Shown: positions 33,363 through 44,637 of the stretch, piece after piece | Position numbering within the stretch: the first letter of the stretch is position 1 | Layout of the letters: each line of letters begins with the position of its first letter | Assembly: GCA_964036195.1 (NCBI GenBank) | Contig: OZ038451.1 | Coordinates: 21,593,927 to 21,657,926, forward strand | Reading direction: 5' to 3' | Length of the DNA stretch: 64,000 nucleotides | Source of the DNA: Sphaerolaimus hirsutus | Lineage: Eukaryota; Nematoda; Chromadorea; Monhysterida; Sphaerolaimidae | Notes under the pieces: generated by a model | The model's database searches: none | Seen by the model: the letters and a program-made list of their open reading frames with translations, nothing else | Told to the model about the DNA's origin: nothing | Position numbers and translations under genes: made by a program

Positions 33363-34663
33363 TGTGCTGACCGTGGCAAAATGAATGGATAAAGAAATAC
33401 AGAGAATTGATAATTAGGCTCATATTTGCATATTTACTTATTTGCACTATTTTACAATTTATGCACTATATTAATTTACCACGCAAATTGTATTTCCTGC
33501 ACTATATTATTTACCCATGGAGAATATTCGATTAGGAAAGTGTTCTATAAGTTATTGATAGGTTTATGTGGAATGTTTAGGTTAAAAGGTCAGATAAGTT
33601 ATTATTAGGTGTATTAATACAAAATTAGGCTCATTCAACTCGCCGTAATTTTCTGATCATGATTATATATACATTTGCATAGTTTACTTGCAGTTTACAA
33701 AAGTCAAATCTTGTAAATATTTACGTGCTGCGTAATTATCTAGGCCAGCGTCCTAATGGAGAAATAGTGCCCTGTATGCAACTAGCATTTACTGTACGTG
33801 TTTTACAAAGCCCTTCGCGTAGGCATAATTGTTTAACCCTGTCCACAACTTATATTTATATTTACTTAATAATTATAATACTTTGCTCAAGCTGAATATA
33901 TTATAGACCCTGCTCAATTAATATACCCATTTACCTCGAATAAGTCCCAATTTGCCAATTATGAAATATACGTTTCCAGGAAGTGATTATTATTATTATA
34001 TCGAATATACCCTGCTCTATCTATGTCATTAGGAACATTTACACTACTATTTACAGTTTCAAACCCTATTTTATTAGTTCCAATGTGCGTCAATGTTTTC
34101 TGACAAATTGGAACAAATTAGTAAATCGGCCGAGTTTGCCGACTTCGCGCCTCTCAAGATTAATAGTTTTCTATTAACCTAATTTGTACCTGGTATTTCT
34201 TTACCATAAGTATTTGAATGTATGCACGCATAGAATAAGCCAACTGTTTCTGTCAAATGTGTCTTATTACTATATTAGTGGTTTATCTGTGCATTTGTAT
34301 TAGGAAATTACTGTAACTGTTTTCTATACATGATTTCCGTGTCTTAGCTACTTTGGAAGTTTTTACTTCAGTCTGCGGACCCCAAGCTACTGAACGAAAA
34401 TAAGCTAGCGATAGAAACTTCAATTAGGAAGCTCGCTAGACTTTGCGCTTTTGTAACACGCTGTATCTGATCGAAATAAAGTACCTGAAACAATTCGAAC
34501 CCCCTTTTCAACACACAACTACGAAATAAACTCAACTTGGCTGTCGACAAGTGGACGTTTGGCTACAACGGGAAATCAACCACTCCAAAGGCCGTTTCTC
34601 ACTACGGTCTTGAAGCAGCCGGATTCGGTGGTAGAAGACGCTGACTTCGGTGGCTTCATCACA
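33363..34663 (+). repeat. 5' LTR of the BEL/Pao element
   Basis: TG...CA borders, AT-rich. AATAAA occurs at 34475-34480 and 34525-34530, possible polyadenylation signals near the end of the LTR. Compared with the 3' LTR I see four substitutions and no indel. Confidence 0.95.
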
Positions 34664-34680
34664 TGGCGCAGCGAGCAGGG
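34664..34680 (+). promoter_or_regulatory. Primer-binding site, tRNA-Ser(UGA)-type
   Basis: TGGCGCAGCGAGCAGGG directly follows the LTR. From memory, it is a 17-base complement of the tRNA-Ser(UGA) 3' end including CCA. The same 17 bases occur on the minus strand at 7374-7390. Confidence 0.85.
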
Positions 34681-35892
34681 TGATTGCATGACATTGTGCT
34701 ATCACCAAGCCGGAACGGACATTGTGCGGCAGTTGGCAGAACTTCAAAAGTCCTGCTGAACATCAATTGGCCTTGGCTGAGCGTTGGCTGTTGATTTGCA
34801 GACAGCATTGTGCCAAAGTCACGGCACTCCTGTCTACATCCTGGGAGCGGTTCTACGCTCACGCGCGGAGGACACTGGAGTTCTGACAAGCCTGTCAGGA
34901 TTTCAGGCAGCTTTCACCAGTGTTCTGGCAAGGTGCTAGACGCTGGGCGGCACCGGCATTTGACAAGGAGTCATTGTCGGACGGTGGTCAAACTTTTGCT
35001 GGACGCTCCTGGACATCCGGACGCCAGTGACCGCTCGCACGTCCTTCCTATGCCAAGGGAGGGTGACCTGACGGAGACAGGATCGCCACAGAGCCACACT
35101 AGTCAAAGGGCTGTTTTTTGGGCATTCGCGGAGGTCCCTCGCTCCACTGGGTAAGAGTGGACTCATACCTCGGAAGTGCAAAAGTAGGGGTATCAGTGTA
35201 CAAAGGGCTGTAGCTGCCAGAGGGCTGTAGCTGACAGAGAGTGGATTTGAAAACCAAGTATTAGGATACTTGGTAGCGTGTAGGGGCTTTGCGGAGCTCC
35301 CATCAAATATACACGCTGTGCCTGCTCGGTACCATCAGATCAGACAGCACAAAAGTGCCAGAATACTGCATTGCACAGGCGCAATTGCAGAGCAGTGTAC
35401 AGAAACACTGCCCAGAATCAGAAAGTGCACCAGAGTGCACAGAAAAGTGTCACGGGCGACACGGCAAGCGCAGCACTGCGCACGGCGGCACAGGGGCCGC
35501 TCAGGAAAACAAGTGGCCGGCGTGGTCACAAGGCACACAGGCGTGCCAGAAAGAGCGCCAGAGCGCTTAGAAAGAGTGTGTACGGACCCTCTTTGGGCGC
35601 ACACTGCTGGGCAAAGAACTTGTTTATTGTCCAGGTAGATTTGACCGGTGTGTTGAAGTCAACGCGTGTAAACAATCACGTCAGGGGCTTTAGGAACACA
35701 CCTGGTGCCAGTGTAGTAAAGGTCAACGCGTGAAAACACGTCAGGGGCCTGTAGGACTGCATTGGTATTGTGCGTGGCACAACAAATCCGTGGTGCACAG
35801 AGCACTACACAGAAAGACGCAGAGAAGCGTCCCAAGCGTCACAGGCGACGCACTATAAAGAGAAACAGTGAAGAAAAAATTCGTCAGCAAAA
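34681..35892 (+). other. Leader between primer-binding site and polyprotein start
   Basis: 1.2 kb, more GC-rich than the LTRs, with short repeats (AGGGCTGTAGCTG twice, GTCAACGCGTG twice, CACGTCAGGGGC twice). Several open frames overlap without resemblance to known proteins. It may hold packaging and dimerisation signals by position. Confidence 0.5.
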
Positions 35893-38800
35893 ATGGTTTC
35901 GCCAACGGGTCACATCAGAAAGACCCTGGGGCCAGCAAAGCACAGGGTGGAAAGTAGATTGGCAAGAGAATTTGCCAAGTATGACCTGGAGCTATTTGCG
36001 GAAGCATCAAAGGACGATAAGAGAACAGAGATGAGAAGAGTGATTGCAACTATCAAACAGGAGGGTGCAAAATTGGAAAGTGCAATGACTGCAGTGAGAA
36101 CTCAATTTGACGCATGGAGGGACATCGTCAAGGACATTGACGAACCCGACCAGTTGGAACAAGAACAGAAGATATACCAAGACTCATATGAGGAGTATGC
36201 AAACATGTCAGACTTGGTGACACAGAAAATTGCAGCCATGAATGTATACATCGAAGAGTTGCAAGACATGATCCAGCAACAGAGCGGAAATACCATGTAT
36301 GAAGTCAATACAGCATTCATACAGCAGATGGCTGCCCAGATGGCTCTGACAGCTCAGGGAGCTGCTCCGGGGGCCAGTTCAACCAATGCAACCACAGCAA
36401 AAAGCGTCAAATTGCAGAAACTGGAAGTGGAACAGTTTACTGGGGAAATTGTCAAATTTCGATCATGGTGGCAAATGTTCGAATCCCACATTCACAATCG
36501 GACAGATTTGGAGGACATTTCCAAGTTCTCATACTTGAGGAGCTTGCTGAAAGGTTCAGCATTTGGCATGATCAGTGGATTGAGTGTGACCGCAGAAAAT
36601 TATGCACCCGCAATTGCAATGCTCAAAAAGAGATATGACCAGCCAGTTGTGGTCAGAAACACGCTGATGAGTAATATCATGAAGCTGCGACAGGCCAGGA
36701 ATACCTGTCAGGATATGAGAATTTTGTTTGATGCAATTGAAAGGCTGCTCCAGCAGTTGGAGTCACTGGGTGAATCAGTGGAACATCCAATGCTGTTGAG
36801 CCAGCTGCAACAGAAAGTACCACCCGAGGTTCTCAGAGAAATCCAGAAGGAACAGGGAACTGAGGAAGCCTTGACGGTGGAGATATTTAGAAAGCTGTTT
36901 GGTAAGCAGCTAGCGCTCAGTGAGGCTGTACAGCACGCACAGCAAACTGAGGCACCAGTTCAGCAATCGCGCCAGGGATTCGGGAATAATCCACGCGCAC
37001 AGCAATTCAATAATCGATTCCAAGGCAATGGGAATCGATTCAGAGGGCCAGAGAACCCAAGGACCAGCACAGGGAGCATGTCTGTGATCCAAAATGGTCA
37101 GAGTGCACCACAAGCTGGATTCATGAACCCTGGGAGGCCGTGTGTGTTCTGTAATGATACACAGCAATTACACTTTAATGATAAGTGTCCAAAGTTCAAA
37201 ACTGCCAGAGAAAGGAGAGTGAATTTGTCAAAGGCAGAGCGATGCCTGAGATGCCTGCAGAGAGGGCATTACATGAATCAATGTCAATATACGAGAAATT
37301 GTTTCTATTGCAAGTCCAATAGGCACCACACTGCGGTGTGCCCAGAGAAATTTGGTGACAATGGCAATGGAAACGCTGGACGGCAAATTCCAGCGTTCAG
37401 AGCGAATGGTCAACAGAATGGCCAGCAAGCAGCAAACAATGGCAGAAAGTCTGTGCCGACGGCCAGTCGACCAGCACAGAGCCAACAGAGAAAGGCCACA
37501 GTGAATTGTGTCACTGTGGAAGAAGCTGGACCAGAAATGGTGGAGACAGAAACCATATCCAGCACAGTGGTTACAGAACCAAATACAAAGCAACAAAATA
37601 CGTCAGTGAACCTGTCAGTAAACAGGAATATGTCAATGTTGATGACAGCCAGAACCGTGATTGAGGCTTCAGAAATGGATACAGAGATGGAGCCTGAACA
37701 GCCACCACTACAGATTCAAGCGTTCCTGGACACAGGATCCCAGGGAACGTACATGTCAGAGAAAGTGGCCAAGAAACTCAATTTGAAGAGTACAGGTGAA
37801 CACCACATCCAGGTGTATACATTCGGAAATGAAAAGCCGCACTATAAAGTGGTACAGCAAGTGGAATTCAGAATGCGGCTCAGAAATGGCCAGAAAGTTG
37901 ATATGGTGGCTGATGTGGTCCCGACGTTGACCACAGAACAAATCAAAGTGCCTGTGTCAGAACAGGACAAGAAGTACCTGCAGAAGTACTTCCCGGATGA
38001 GAGTTACTTTGCAGACAGAATTCCCAAAGAAAAAGGGACAGAGTGCAAGTTCAAGCCAGACATTATAGTAGGCTTGAATTATTTCTGGGACTTGATGTCC
38101 AGAAACACCAGCACCACCAGACTTCCGTCAGGATTGTATGTCATTCCATCAGAATTGGGATTGCTGATGGGAGGTGGGCAGCTGACGAGCAACAGAAATC
38201 AATGGACCACGGATGGTGCATATCCAGTGGTTGTCAACACAATTGTGCATCAAATTCAGAGAGAAAAGTGGTACAAGGAAGCACCGTTGTCAATTGCTCC
38301 TGTACCAAATGTCAAAGACATGGATAGACTGGATACCATTGGCATAATGGACCAGCCAGACCTCGTCGAGGACGATGAGGCCATCAAACAATTCAATGAG
38401 AGTGTACAGAGAAACCCAGATGGACGGTACTCTGTAAAGTTCATGTACAAACCAAATTTGCATGAACTCCCAGATAACAAAGCAATGGCGTTCAAGAGGT
38501 TCAGGTACCTCACCAACAGGCTCAAGAGAGACCCAGAATTACTGGAGAAAATTCAGGCAATCATGAAAGCACAAGAGGAGCAAGGAGTAATTGAGAAAGT
38601 CCAAGAGGATATTATGGATGGCAGAAAGTTCCATATATTGCCTCATCAACCAGTGATAACGCCAGAGAAAACTACCACAAAGGTCAGAGAGGTATATGAT
38701 GCCTCAGCGAAACCGCCAGGCATGCCAAGCCTGAATGAGTGCATGTACCGCGGTCCAGTTATACTACCACAGCTGGTAGGGATGCTGATGCGATTCCGGT

Positions 38801-41800
38801 TGCATGGAATCGCCCTGGTTGCAGACATAGAGAAAGCATTTCTGCAGATCAGTCTGCAAGACAGTGACAGAGACGTGACAAGATTTCTGTGGTACAAGGA
38901 TCCCACGAAACCATCTATGGAGGACAATATTCAGATTTACAGATTTGCCAGAGTACCATTTGGTATAATCTGCAGCCCAGCGCTGCTGGCGCTAACAGTC
39001 AGATACCATCTGAATCAAGCTGGCACAGAGAATGCAAAGTTGATCGATGAAAATCTGTATGTGGATAATTTGATCCTCAGTGTGAACACAGAGCAGAAAG
39101 CAATCGAATTGTACCAGGAATCCAAAGTGCTGTTTACAGAGGCACAGATGAATCTGAGAGAATGGAACAGCAACAATAAGAGCTTTACTTGGCAATTGGC
39201 AGAGTCAGATGTGGCCAAGGAAATTGTCACAACAGTCCTAGGAATGAAGTGGGACACAGAGAGCGACCAGATGTGGCTGAAAACGCCAAAGACAGTTCAG
39301 CAATCACAATTATCAGAAACTGACCAGAAAATCAAACTTCCCACGAAAAGGACAGTTGCAAAGGTGACTGCGGGATGTTTTGATCCAATGGGACTCGTCA
39401 GTCCTGTCCTACTGCCAGCAAAGAGATTTTTGCAGACATTATGGCATTCAGGACCAAGTGCCAAAGAGTGGGATACTCCCCTGTCTGAGGAGCAGACAGC
39501 AATTTGGCAGCAATTGGAGACAGAATTGCTCAAAGTTGGACAGATCAAGTTCAACAGAAATTTGAATTATCAGAGTGGTGCAGATGCACAACTGCACATT
39601 TTCGTTGATGCTTCAGCAATGGCATACAGCGCAGCGGCATACGTATGCCAGAAAACAGAAAATGACAGCGGCACGTCAAGCCTGCTGTACTCCAGATTGA
39701 GACTCGCTCCAAAGAAACCAGAAGTGACAATTCCACGGCTGGAATTGTTAGCAATGTTGATCGGCAGCAGAATGTCAAAGTTTATTCACAAGGAGCTCAA
39801 GGACGTCAAATTCGGTCAAACAGTCGTATGGTCAGATTCAACTTGTTGTCTGAAGTGGCTGATAACTGCGAAGCCACTGGCATGTTTTGTCAAGAACAGA
39901 TTGGATGAAATCAGGAAAATTCAGAGTGAGACAGAAAACATGCATATCAGACACATCGCAGGACTGGAGAACCCAGCTGACATGGCTACAAGAGGCATGA
40001 ATATGTCAGAGTTGGAAGGCAGTAACCTGTGGTGGAAAGGGCCAGAATGGCTGATGACTGGAGAGTGGCCAGAGCCGAAAGTGGAGCCAGTTACGCCAGA
40101 AGTAATGGCAGAAATCAAGAGAGAAGAGCTCAAGTTCCCAAAAGCCAGTCCAATTTACCTGGGCGCCACACAGCAAGTGGTCAGTGACCCAGATACCAGC
40201 AATGTGCAAGTTGACGAAAGCAAGCAAAGCAATCCATTGGGAATTGAGATTCAGAGATTCTCATCACTGACAAAGTTACTGGATTCAACAGTATACGTGA
40301 TGAGATTTGTGCGACAGATGCACAAAAAGCGCAGCAGAAATGACAGTCAGAATGGATTGTCAGAAATCATGAAAAGTATCTGTAGTACAATAAAACCACA
40401 GGGAATTATCAGTATTGAAGAGAGAGAGATTGCGTTGAAATATTGGATCAAAGTGACGCAACAGAATCATTACAAAGGAGTGGCAGAGATTCTAGCAACA
40501 GGCCACAGCAAAGGCAGCCGGAATGGCAAGAAAACAGCTGCAGACCAGCAGTTGATCAAATGGCTCAATGTACAAATGCATCAGGATGGAATCCTGAAGT
40601 GCCACGGCAGAATGGAGCATACTGACCCACAGGAGGTCACAGTGCCACTCATACTGTTGCCAGCAACGGCTACAGTGACTCAGCTGATCGTCAGAGACCA
40701 GCATGAGAAGTTGATGCACGCAGGAGTGCAACACACATTGGCAGCAATCAGACAAAAGTACTGGATTACACAGGGCAGACGGGTGATCTACAATGTGACC
40801 AGAACCTGCCCAACCTGTAAGAAATTGGGAGCGAAGCCGTACCAGCTTCCACCAATGCCAGATTTACCAGAAACCAGAGTTCAGAGAGCCAGACCGTTCC
40901 AGTACACGGGCTTGGATTATTTGGGACCAGTTTGGTACAAAGTGGACAAAGATCACAGGAAAATGTGGATCTGTTTGTTCACATGTATGGTGACACGTGC
41001 AGTTCACCTGGAAAGTGTGCTAGACATGACAGCACAGGAATTCCTGAACGCAGTCAGGAGATTCATCGCCAGGCGTGGAAAGCCTGAGGCAGTGATTTCA
41101 GACAATGCGACGCAATTCAAATTGACAGAGAAGGTGCTCAGCACAAGCACTGACAAGGCCATCAATACTGGAAAGGAATGGTCAGAAATGGTTAAAAGTG
41201 GAGCAGTACAGACTTACTGCTCACAGCAACAAATCCAGTGGAACATGACTACTCCTATGGCACCATGGCAGGGAGGAGTCTATGAAAGAATGGTGGGCAT
41301 CACCAAGAAACATTTCAAAGCAGCTGTGGGGCACAGAATGTTAACCCTACAAGAATTGTTGACACTTCTGCCAGAAGTTGAGGCAGTGATCAACAGCAGG
41401 CCGATTTCTTACATCTATGGTGATGTGAAGAGCCTCAGAGTGCTGACGCCAAAAGACTTCCTGACAGGGGAAGGTCAGATTGGAGCACCACAGTTTGACG
41501 CAGACAAAGATGGAGAATTTGTGCCCAGAATGGATAACGCAGCGAAACTGCAGAAATATTGGGAGACAACCCAGCAAACTTTGGATAAGTTCTGGGACTT
41601 GTGGCATCAAGAGTATATCCCGAGTTTGAGGGAAAGAACTCAGGTGACGCACAAACATGGCAGATTGACAGCGACTCAAGAACCCAAAGTGAATGAAGTC
41701 GTGCTGATTTATGAAGAGAACATGCCCAGAGGTGCATGGAGGATGGGTCGCATCGAGCAGTTAGAACCCAGTAAAGATGGACAGATTCGCTCAGCAAAAG

Positions 41801-44595
41801 TCAGAACTGCCAACAGAAATGTGGTCAGCAGACCACTCAATCAATTGTATCCGCTGGAAATCAATTCAAAGACAATGGATATCCCAGAGACAGCAGTGAC
41901 AGTCAAAGTGGATTTACTGGACCCAGCAATTGTCCAGAAACATGTCAGAAATCAGAGCTCAAACAAAGACTCTGTACCAAACCCTGCTCAGAGGAACTCA
42001 GCATCGGATAGAGTCCTGAGGAGTGCAACAGGGAAAGCCACGACAACCACCAGCAGTCTGGTGATTGGAATGCTGTGTATGGTGTTGATGCTGACAGGCA
42101 TGTCAGAGTCAGCAACGCTGAGAGAAGCCGGCAAGGCTTACAGCGAAGTATTTTCCAGAACATACGTTCTAGAAACCTCGACAGTAAGGCCACCATCATT
42201 GGCAGCGCATCATGGATTGCCGCCTTTGCCTTCAGAATGGCCACCAAAATCTGTCAGAGAAATGCAGACTTATGAGAGATTCAAGGATGCAATCAAAGAT
42301 CATCCTGTGGAACAGGTGATCAGCTCACAAAGCCAGAAGTATCAGATTTGTACCAGTGGGAGACATGGACATGCGCTTACAGTTCCTGAAGAAGTGCAGT
42401 GCCATATCCCACCAAGGAATTTTGTCAAGGCAATGAAAGTTACACTTTACGCACAGAGACAGATTCCACAGAAAGAGAAAGCATACAGATGCTACATCAG
42501 AATCAAAGAAATCATCACACACACCAGTTTCTGGGGAGCGAAAGGCATTACAGGCAATTTTGAGAAATACCAGCAAGTTGGCGTGGTAGCCTGTAACTAT
42601 GCAAGAATTCACAAGATGTTCAGAGGAACACCTTTGGTGGAAATGGAGCCCAGAGTGTGGACAACCAATCAAACCTTGAAAGTGGAATATTCATGGTGTT
42701 GCCATGACAAAGAGAATGTCGTCAGTAACTTCTACATGGAAGAAGGAACCGTGGCTTCACTCGATGGAAAGACTGTAATCAGCGACTTGCAAGATTTCAG
42801 CCAGTGCAGAGCCATGATGGGACATTGCAGAGACCACAATTATGGAATCACAGTGTGGGATACAGAGAACTTCAAGCATCAATGTGCATATGAGAGAATT
42901 GGCAGATTCAAATCAGAGATATCTAGCCAGACAATTATTGTGTCAAAATTGCAAGCAGCATACTCCCACAGCAACAAGACAAAGAGGCCAATTGGTTCAG
43001 AATGTGTTCCGGGAGACACATACTACACCGATCAAGGAGGTGTATTCATCCAGTTTGACAGAAGAGAAGATGTGCCTGTGGAATGGGCAATGCCAGGAAA
43101 GATAGTGGAGGCAAGAGAGTCGACAATCAGTGGAACATTGTATGCCAGATTGGACGACAGAAACTCCAAGTTTCAGTTCCTGCAACATGTAGTCAGAGAG
43201 ATGACTCAGGCACAATTTGCGATTGTATGGCATCAGCTATGTCAACTTCGCAAGAACCAGCTGGACATGTTGACTCAGCTTTTCCGCATCGATCCAACAC
43301 TGGGGATTCGAGCCATGCTGGGAAGACAGGATGTTCATGCAGAATGGGCTGGAGAGGCAATTATGTTTTGGGAATGCAAGGAAGTGCAGCCATACATAAT
43401 TTATCAGACAGGAAAAGTGGGAGAGACATGCTACAAATACACACCAATGAGATTGGACAAAGACGGGCCCTTGTGGTTCAAGAGCCCAGGCAGCAGAGAC
43501 TTGGTAGAGAAATCACCAGAAGAGGACTGCAGCCACACCACACCGCACCTGTACAGAAATGAACATGGACAGTGGAAGTCTGCACATGGAATGGTGCATG
43601 TCACAGAGACGCCAATTGAAATGACATGGAAAGGACAGTGGCAGGCCTTCACGTTTGACGCGCCTCACCTGTTCACCAACATTGTCAACAGAGCGACCAA
43701 TTTTATGGATGTCAGAGGCCAGATTCAGAGACTACAGAATTTGGAACATGTGCAGAACCAGTTGATCGATTACACAGCAGATATGTCATTGGATCCCAAA
43801 GTGATCAGAAATTCAATAGAAGGCATTGGAGCTGGAATTGGACAGACAGCAGCAGGAATCGGCAAAGCATATGGTCACTATATATCTGGAGTGTCAAAAG
43901 GGTATACCAACTTTATGGGAGGAATGCTGAAAGGACCCTTTCAAGTGATCATCAACACAATCGCAATGCTGCTGGGGATCACAATCCTGATAGCCGGAAT
44001 TGTAGCTGCAGGATACCTGTGGTACAATTGGAGGATTGCCACAGGGAAACCAGTGATTCCACCATGTGTATACACATGCATATGGAAATGCATAGTGTGT
44101 CCATTCAAGTGCATATGGCTATGCTTCAGAGCCATCAGATACACTATCAAGAAGTCAACTCAGAAAGAGACCAATTACCCACAGAGAAAAGTACGCAAAA
44201 CAGAGTTGAGACCAGCAATTAAGAGAAGAGCCAGATCCAACTCAACACAGTCCATCAGATTTGCCAGGAGAGCAGAAACAGAGGACAGAATGGCAAAGTC
44301 ACTATCAGCATACGTTCAGCCAGATGAAAGTTCAGCTGATGAAGGACAAGTCAGAGCCAAGAACAGAGACAGTGTTCACATGCCTGATATCCGCAAATTC
44401 ACCTCACGCGAACGCGCAGGAAGCGACACGGGCAACTACCTGCTTCATCATCAGGCTAGGTCAGCGTTGGCATCACCAGCAACCGGACCTGCAACTTCAC
44501 GCACGCCCACGACTTCGCGCACGACCACGTTCACCACCGAGGCGACTGTGGAAACGCCACTCATCACTTTGGCGCCTACCACCACCAGCATGTGA
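35893..44595 (+). CDS. BEL/Pao gag-pol-env-like polyprotein, 2900 aa, uninterrupted
   Basis: Gag-like helical N-terminus; three Cys/His clusters (about residues 417-483, including CLRCLQRGHYMNQC); aspartic protease with FLDTGS (Asp613); reverse transcriptase with ADIEKAFLQI (Asp978) and YVDN (1056-1059); RNase H-like region with FVDAS (1237) and VWSDS (Asp1315); integrase zinc region (His1604/His1609, Cys1639/Cys1642); DDE core at Asp1675, Asp1737 and Glu1798; a DUF5641-like domain (about 1895-1990). A hydrophobic segment (about 2056-2072) then starts an env-like part with many Cys and NxT sites, a Gly-rich stretch before a transmembrane segment (about 2684-2712) and a Cys-rich then basic tail. 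The start at 35893 is the first Met of the long frame. No stop or shift was seen. The second Asp of the usual YxDD is Asn, as in the captured fragments, so it looks lineage-typical rather than damaged. How env is made without a separate start is unclear. Confidence 0.93.
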   Translation: MVSPTGHIRKTLGPAKHRVESRLAREFAKYDLELFAEASKDDKRTEMRRVIATIKQEGAKLESAMTAVRTQFDAWRDIVKDIDEPDQLEQEQKIYQDSYEEYANMSDLVTQKIAAMNVYIEELQDMIQQQSGNTMYEVNTAFIQQMAAQMALTAQGAAPGASSTNATTAKSVKLQKLEVEQFTGEIVKFRSWWQMFESHIHNRTDLEDISKFSYLRSLLKGSAFGMISGLSVTAENYAPAIAMLKKRYDQPVVVRNTLMSNIMKLRQARNTCQDMRILFDAIERLLQQLESLGESVEHPMLLSQLQQKVPPEVLREIQKEQGTEEALTVEIFRKLFGKQLALSEAVQHAQQTEAPVQQSRQGFGNNPRAQQFNNRFQGNGNRFRGPENPRTSTGSMSVIQNGQSAPQAGFMNPGRPCVFCNDTQQLHFNDKCPKFKTARERRVNLSKAERCLRCLQRGHYMNQCQYTRNCFYCKSNRHHTAVCPEKFGDNGNGNAGRQIPAFRANGQQNGQQAANNGRKSVPTASRPAQSQQRKATVNCVTVEEAGPEMVETETISSTVVTEPNTKQQNTSVNLSVNRNMSMLMTARTVIEASEMDTEMEPEQPPLQIQAFLDTGSQGTYMSEKVAKKLNLKSTGEHHIQVYTFGNEKPHYKVVQQVEFRMRLRNGQKVDMVADVVPTLTTEQIKVPVSEQDKKYLQKYFPDESYFADRIPKEKGTECKFKPDIIVGLNYFWDLMSRNTSTTRLPSGLYVIPSELGLLMGGGQLTSNRNQWTTDGAYPVVVNTIVHQIQREKWYKEAPLSIAPVPNVKDMDRLDTIGIMDQPDLVEDDEAIKQFNESVQRNPDGRYSVKFMYKPNLHELPDNKAMAFKRFRYLTNRLKRDPELLEKIQAIMKAQEEQGVIEKVQEDIMDGRKFHILPHQPVITPEKTTTKVREVYDASAKPPGMPSLNECMYRGPVILPQLVGMLMRFRLHGIALVADIEKAFLQISLQDSDRDVTRFLWYKDPTKPSMEDNIQIYRFARVPFGIICSPALLALTVRYHLNQAGTENAKLIDENLYVDNLILSVNTEQKAIELYQESKVLFTEAQMNLREWNSNNKSFTWQLAESDVAKEIVTTVLGMKWDTESDQMWLKTPKTVQQSQLSETDQKIKLPTKRTVAKVTAGCFDPMGLVSPVLLPAKRFLQTLWHSGPSAKEWDTPLSEEQTAIWQQLETELLKVGQIKFNRNLNYQSGADAQLHIFVDASAMAYSAAAYVCQKTENDSGTSSLLYSRLRLAPKKPEVTIPRLELLAMLIGSRMSKFIHKELKDVKFGQTVVWSDSTCCLKWLITAKPLACFVKNRLDEIRKIQSETENMHIRHIAGLENPADMATRGMNMSELEGSNLWWKGPEWLMTGEWPEPKVEPVTPEVMAEIKREELKFPKASPIYLGATQQVVSDPDTSNVQVDESKQSNPLGIEIQRFSSLTKLLDSTVYVMRFVRQMHKKRSRNDSQNGLSEIMKSICSTIKPQGIISIEEREIALKYWIKVTQQNHYKGVAEILATGHSKGSRNGKKTAADQQLIKWLNVQMHQDGILKCHGRMEHTDPQEVTVPLILLPATATVTQLIVRDQHEKLMHAGVQHTLAAIRQKYWITQGRRVIYNVTRTCPTCKKLGAKPYQLPPMPDLPETRVQRARPFQYTGLDYLGPVWYKVDKDHRKMWICLFTCMVTRAVHLESVLDMTAQEFLNAVRRFIARRGKPEAVISDNATQFKLTEKVLSTSTDKAINTGKEWSEMVKSGAVQTYCSQQQIQWNMTTPMAPWQGGVYERMVGITKKHFKAAVGHRMLTLQELLTLLPEVEAVINSRPISYIYGDVKSLRVLTPKDFLTGEGQIGAPQFDADKDGEFVPRMDNAAKLQKYWETTQQTLDKFWDLWHQEYIPSLRERTQVTHKHGRLTATQEPKVNEVVLIYEENMPRGAWRMGRIEQLEPSKDGQIRSAKVRTANRNVVSRPLNQLYPLEINSKTMDIPETAVTVKVDLLDPAIVQKHVRNQSSNKDSVPNPAQRNSASDRVLRSATGKATTTTSSLVIGMLCMVLMLTGMSESATLREAGKAYSEVFSRTYVLETSTVRPPSLAAHHGLPPLPSEWPPKSVREMQTYERFKDAIKDHPVEQVISSQSQKYQICTSGRHGHALTVPEEVQCHIPPRNFVKAMKVTLYAQRQIPQKEKAYRCYIRIKEIITHTSFWGAKGITGNFEKYQQVGVVACNYARIHKMFRGTPLVEMEPRVWTTNQTLKVEYSWCCHDKENVVSNFYMEEGTVASLDGKTVISDLQDFSQCRAMMGHCRDHNYGITVWDTENFKHQCAYERIGRFKSEISSQTIIVSKLQAAYSHSNKTKRPIGSECVPGDTYYTDQGGVFIQFDRREDVPVEWAMPGKIVEARESTISGTLYARLDDRNSKFQFLQHVVREMTQAQFAIVWHQLCQLRKNQLDMLTQLFRIDPTLGIRAMLGRQDVHAEWAGEAIMFWECKEVQPYIIYQTGKVGETCYKYTPMRLDKDGPLWFKSPGSRDLVEKSPEEDCSHTTPHLYRNEHGQWKSAHGMVHVTETPIEMTWKGQWQAFTFDAPHLFTNIVNRATNFMDVRGQIQRLQNLEHVQNQLIDYTADMSLDPKVIRNSIEGIGAGIGQTAAGIGKAYGHYISGVSKGYTNFMGGMLKGPFQVIINTIAMLLGITILIAGIVAAGYLWYNWRIATGKPVIPPCVYTCIWKCIVCPFKCIWLCFRAIRYTIKKSTQKETNYPQRKVRKTELRPAIKRRARSNSTQSIRFARRAETEDRMAKSLSAYVQPDESSADEGQVRAKNRDSVHMPDIRKFTSRERAGSDTGNYLLHHQARSALASPATGPATSRTPTTSRTTTFTTEATVETPLITLAPTTTSM

Positions 44596-44637
44596 CGTTG
44601 CTGCAACAACGGGGTGCAGCAACTCTTCCGCCCGGAG

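Noticed and set aside
35270-36034. Possible extra genes in the BEL/Pao leader
   Set aside because: Three overlapping open frames lack recognisable domains, repeats explain part of them, and the long polyprotein frame overlaps the last one.
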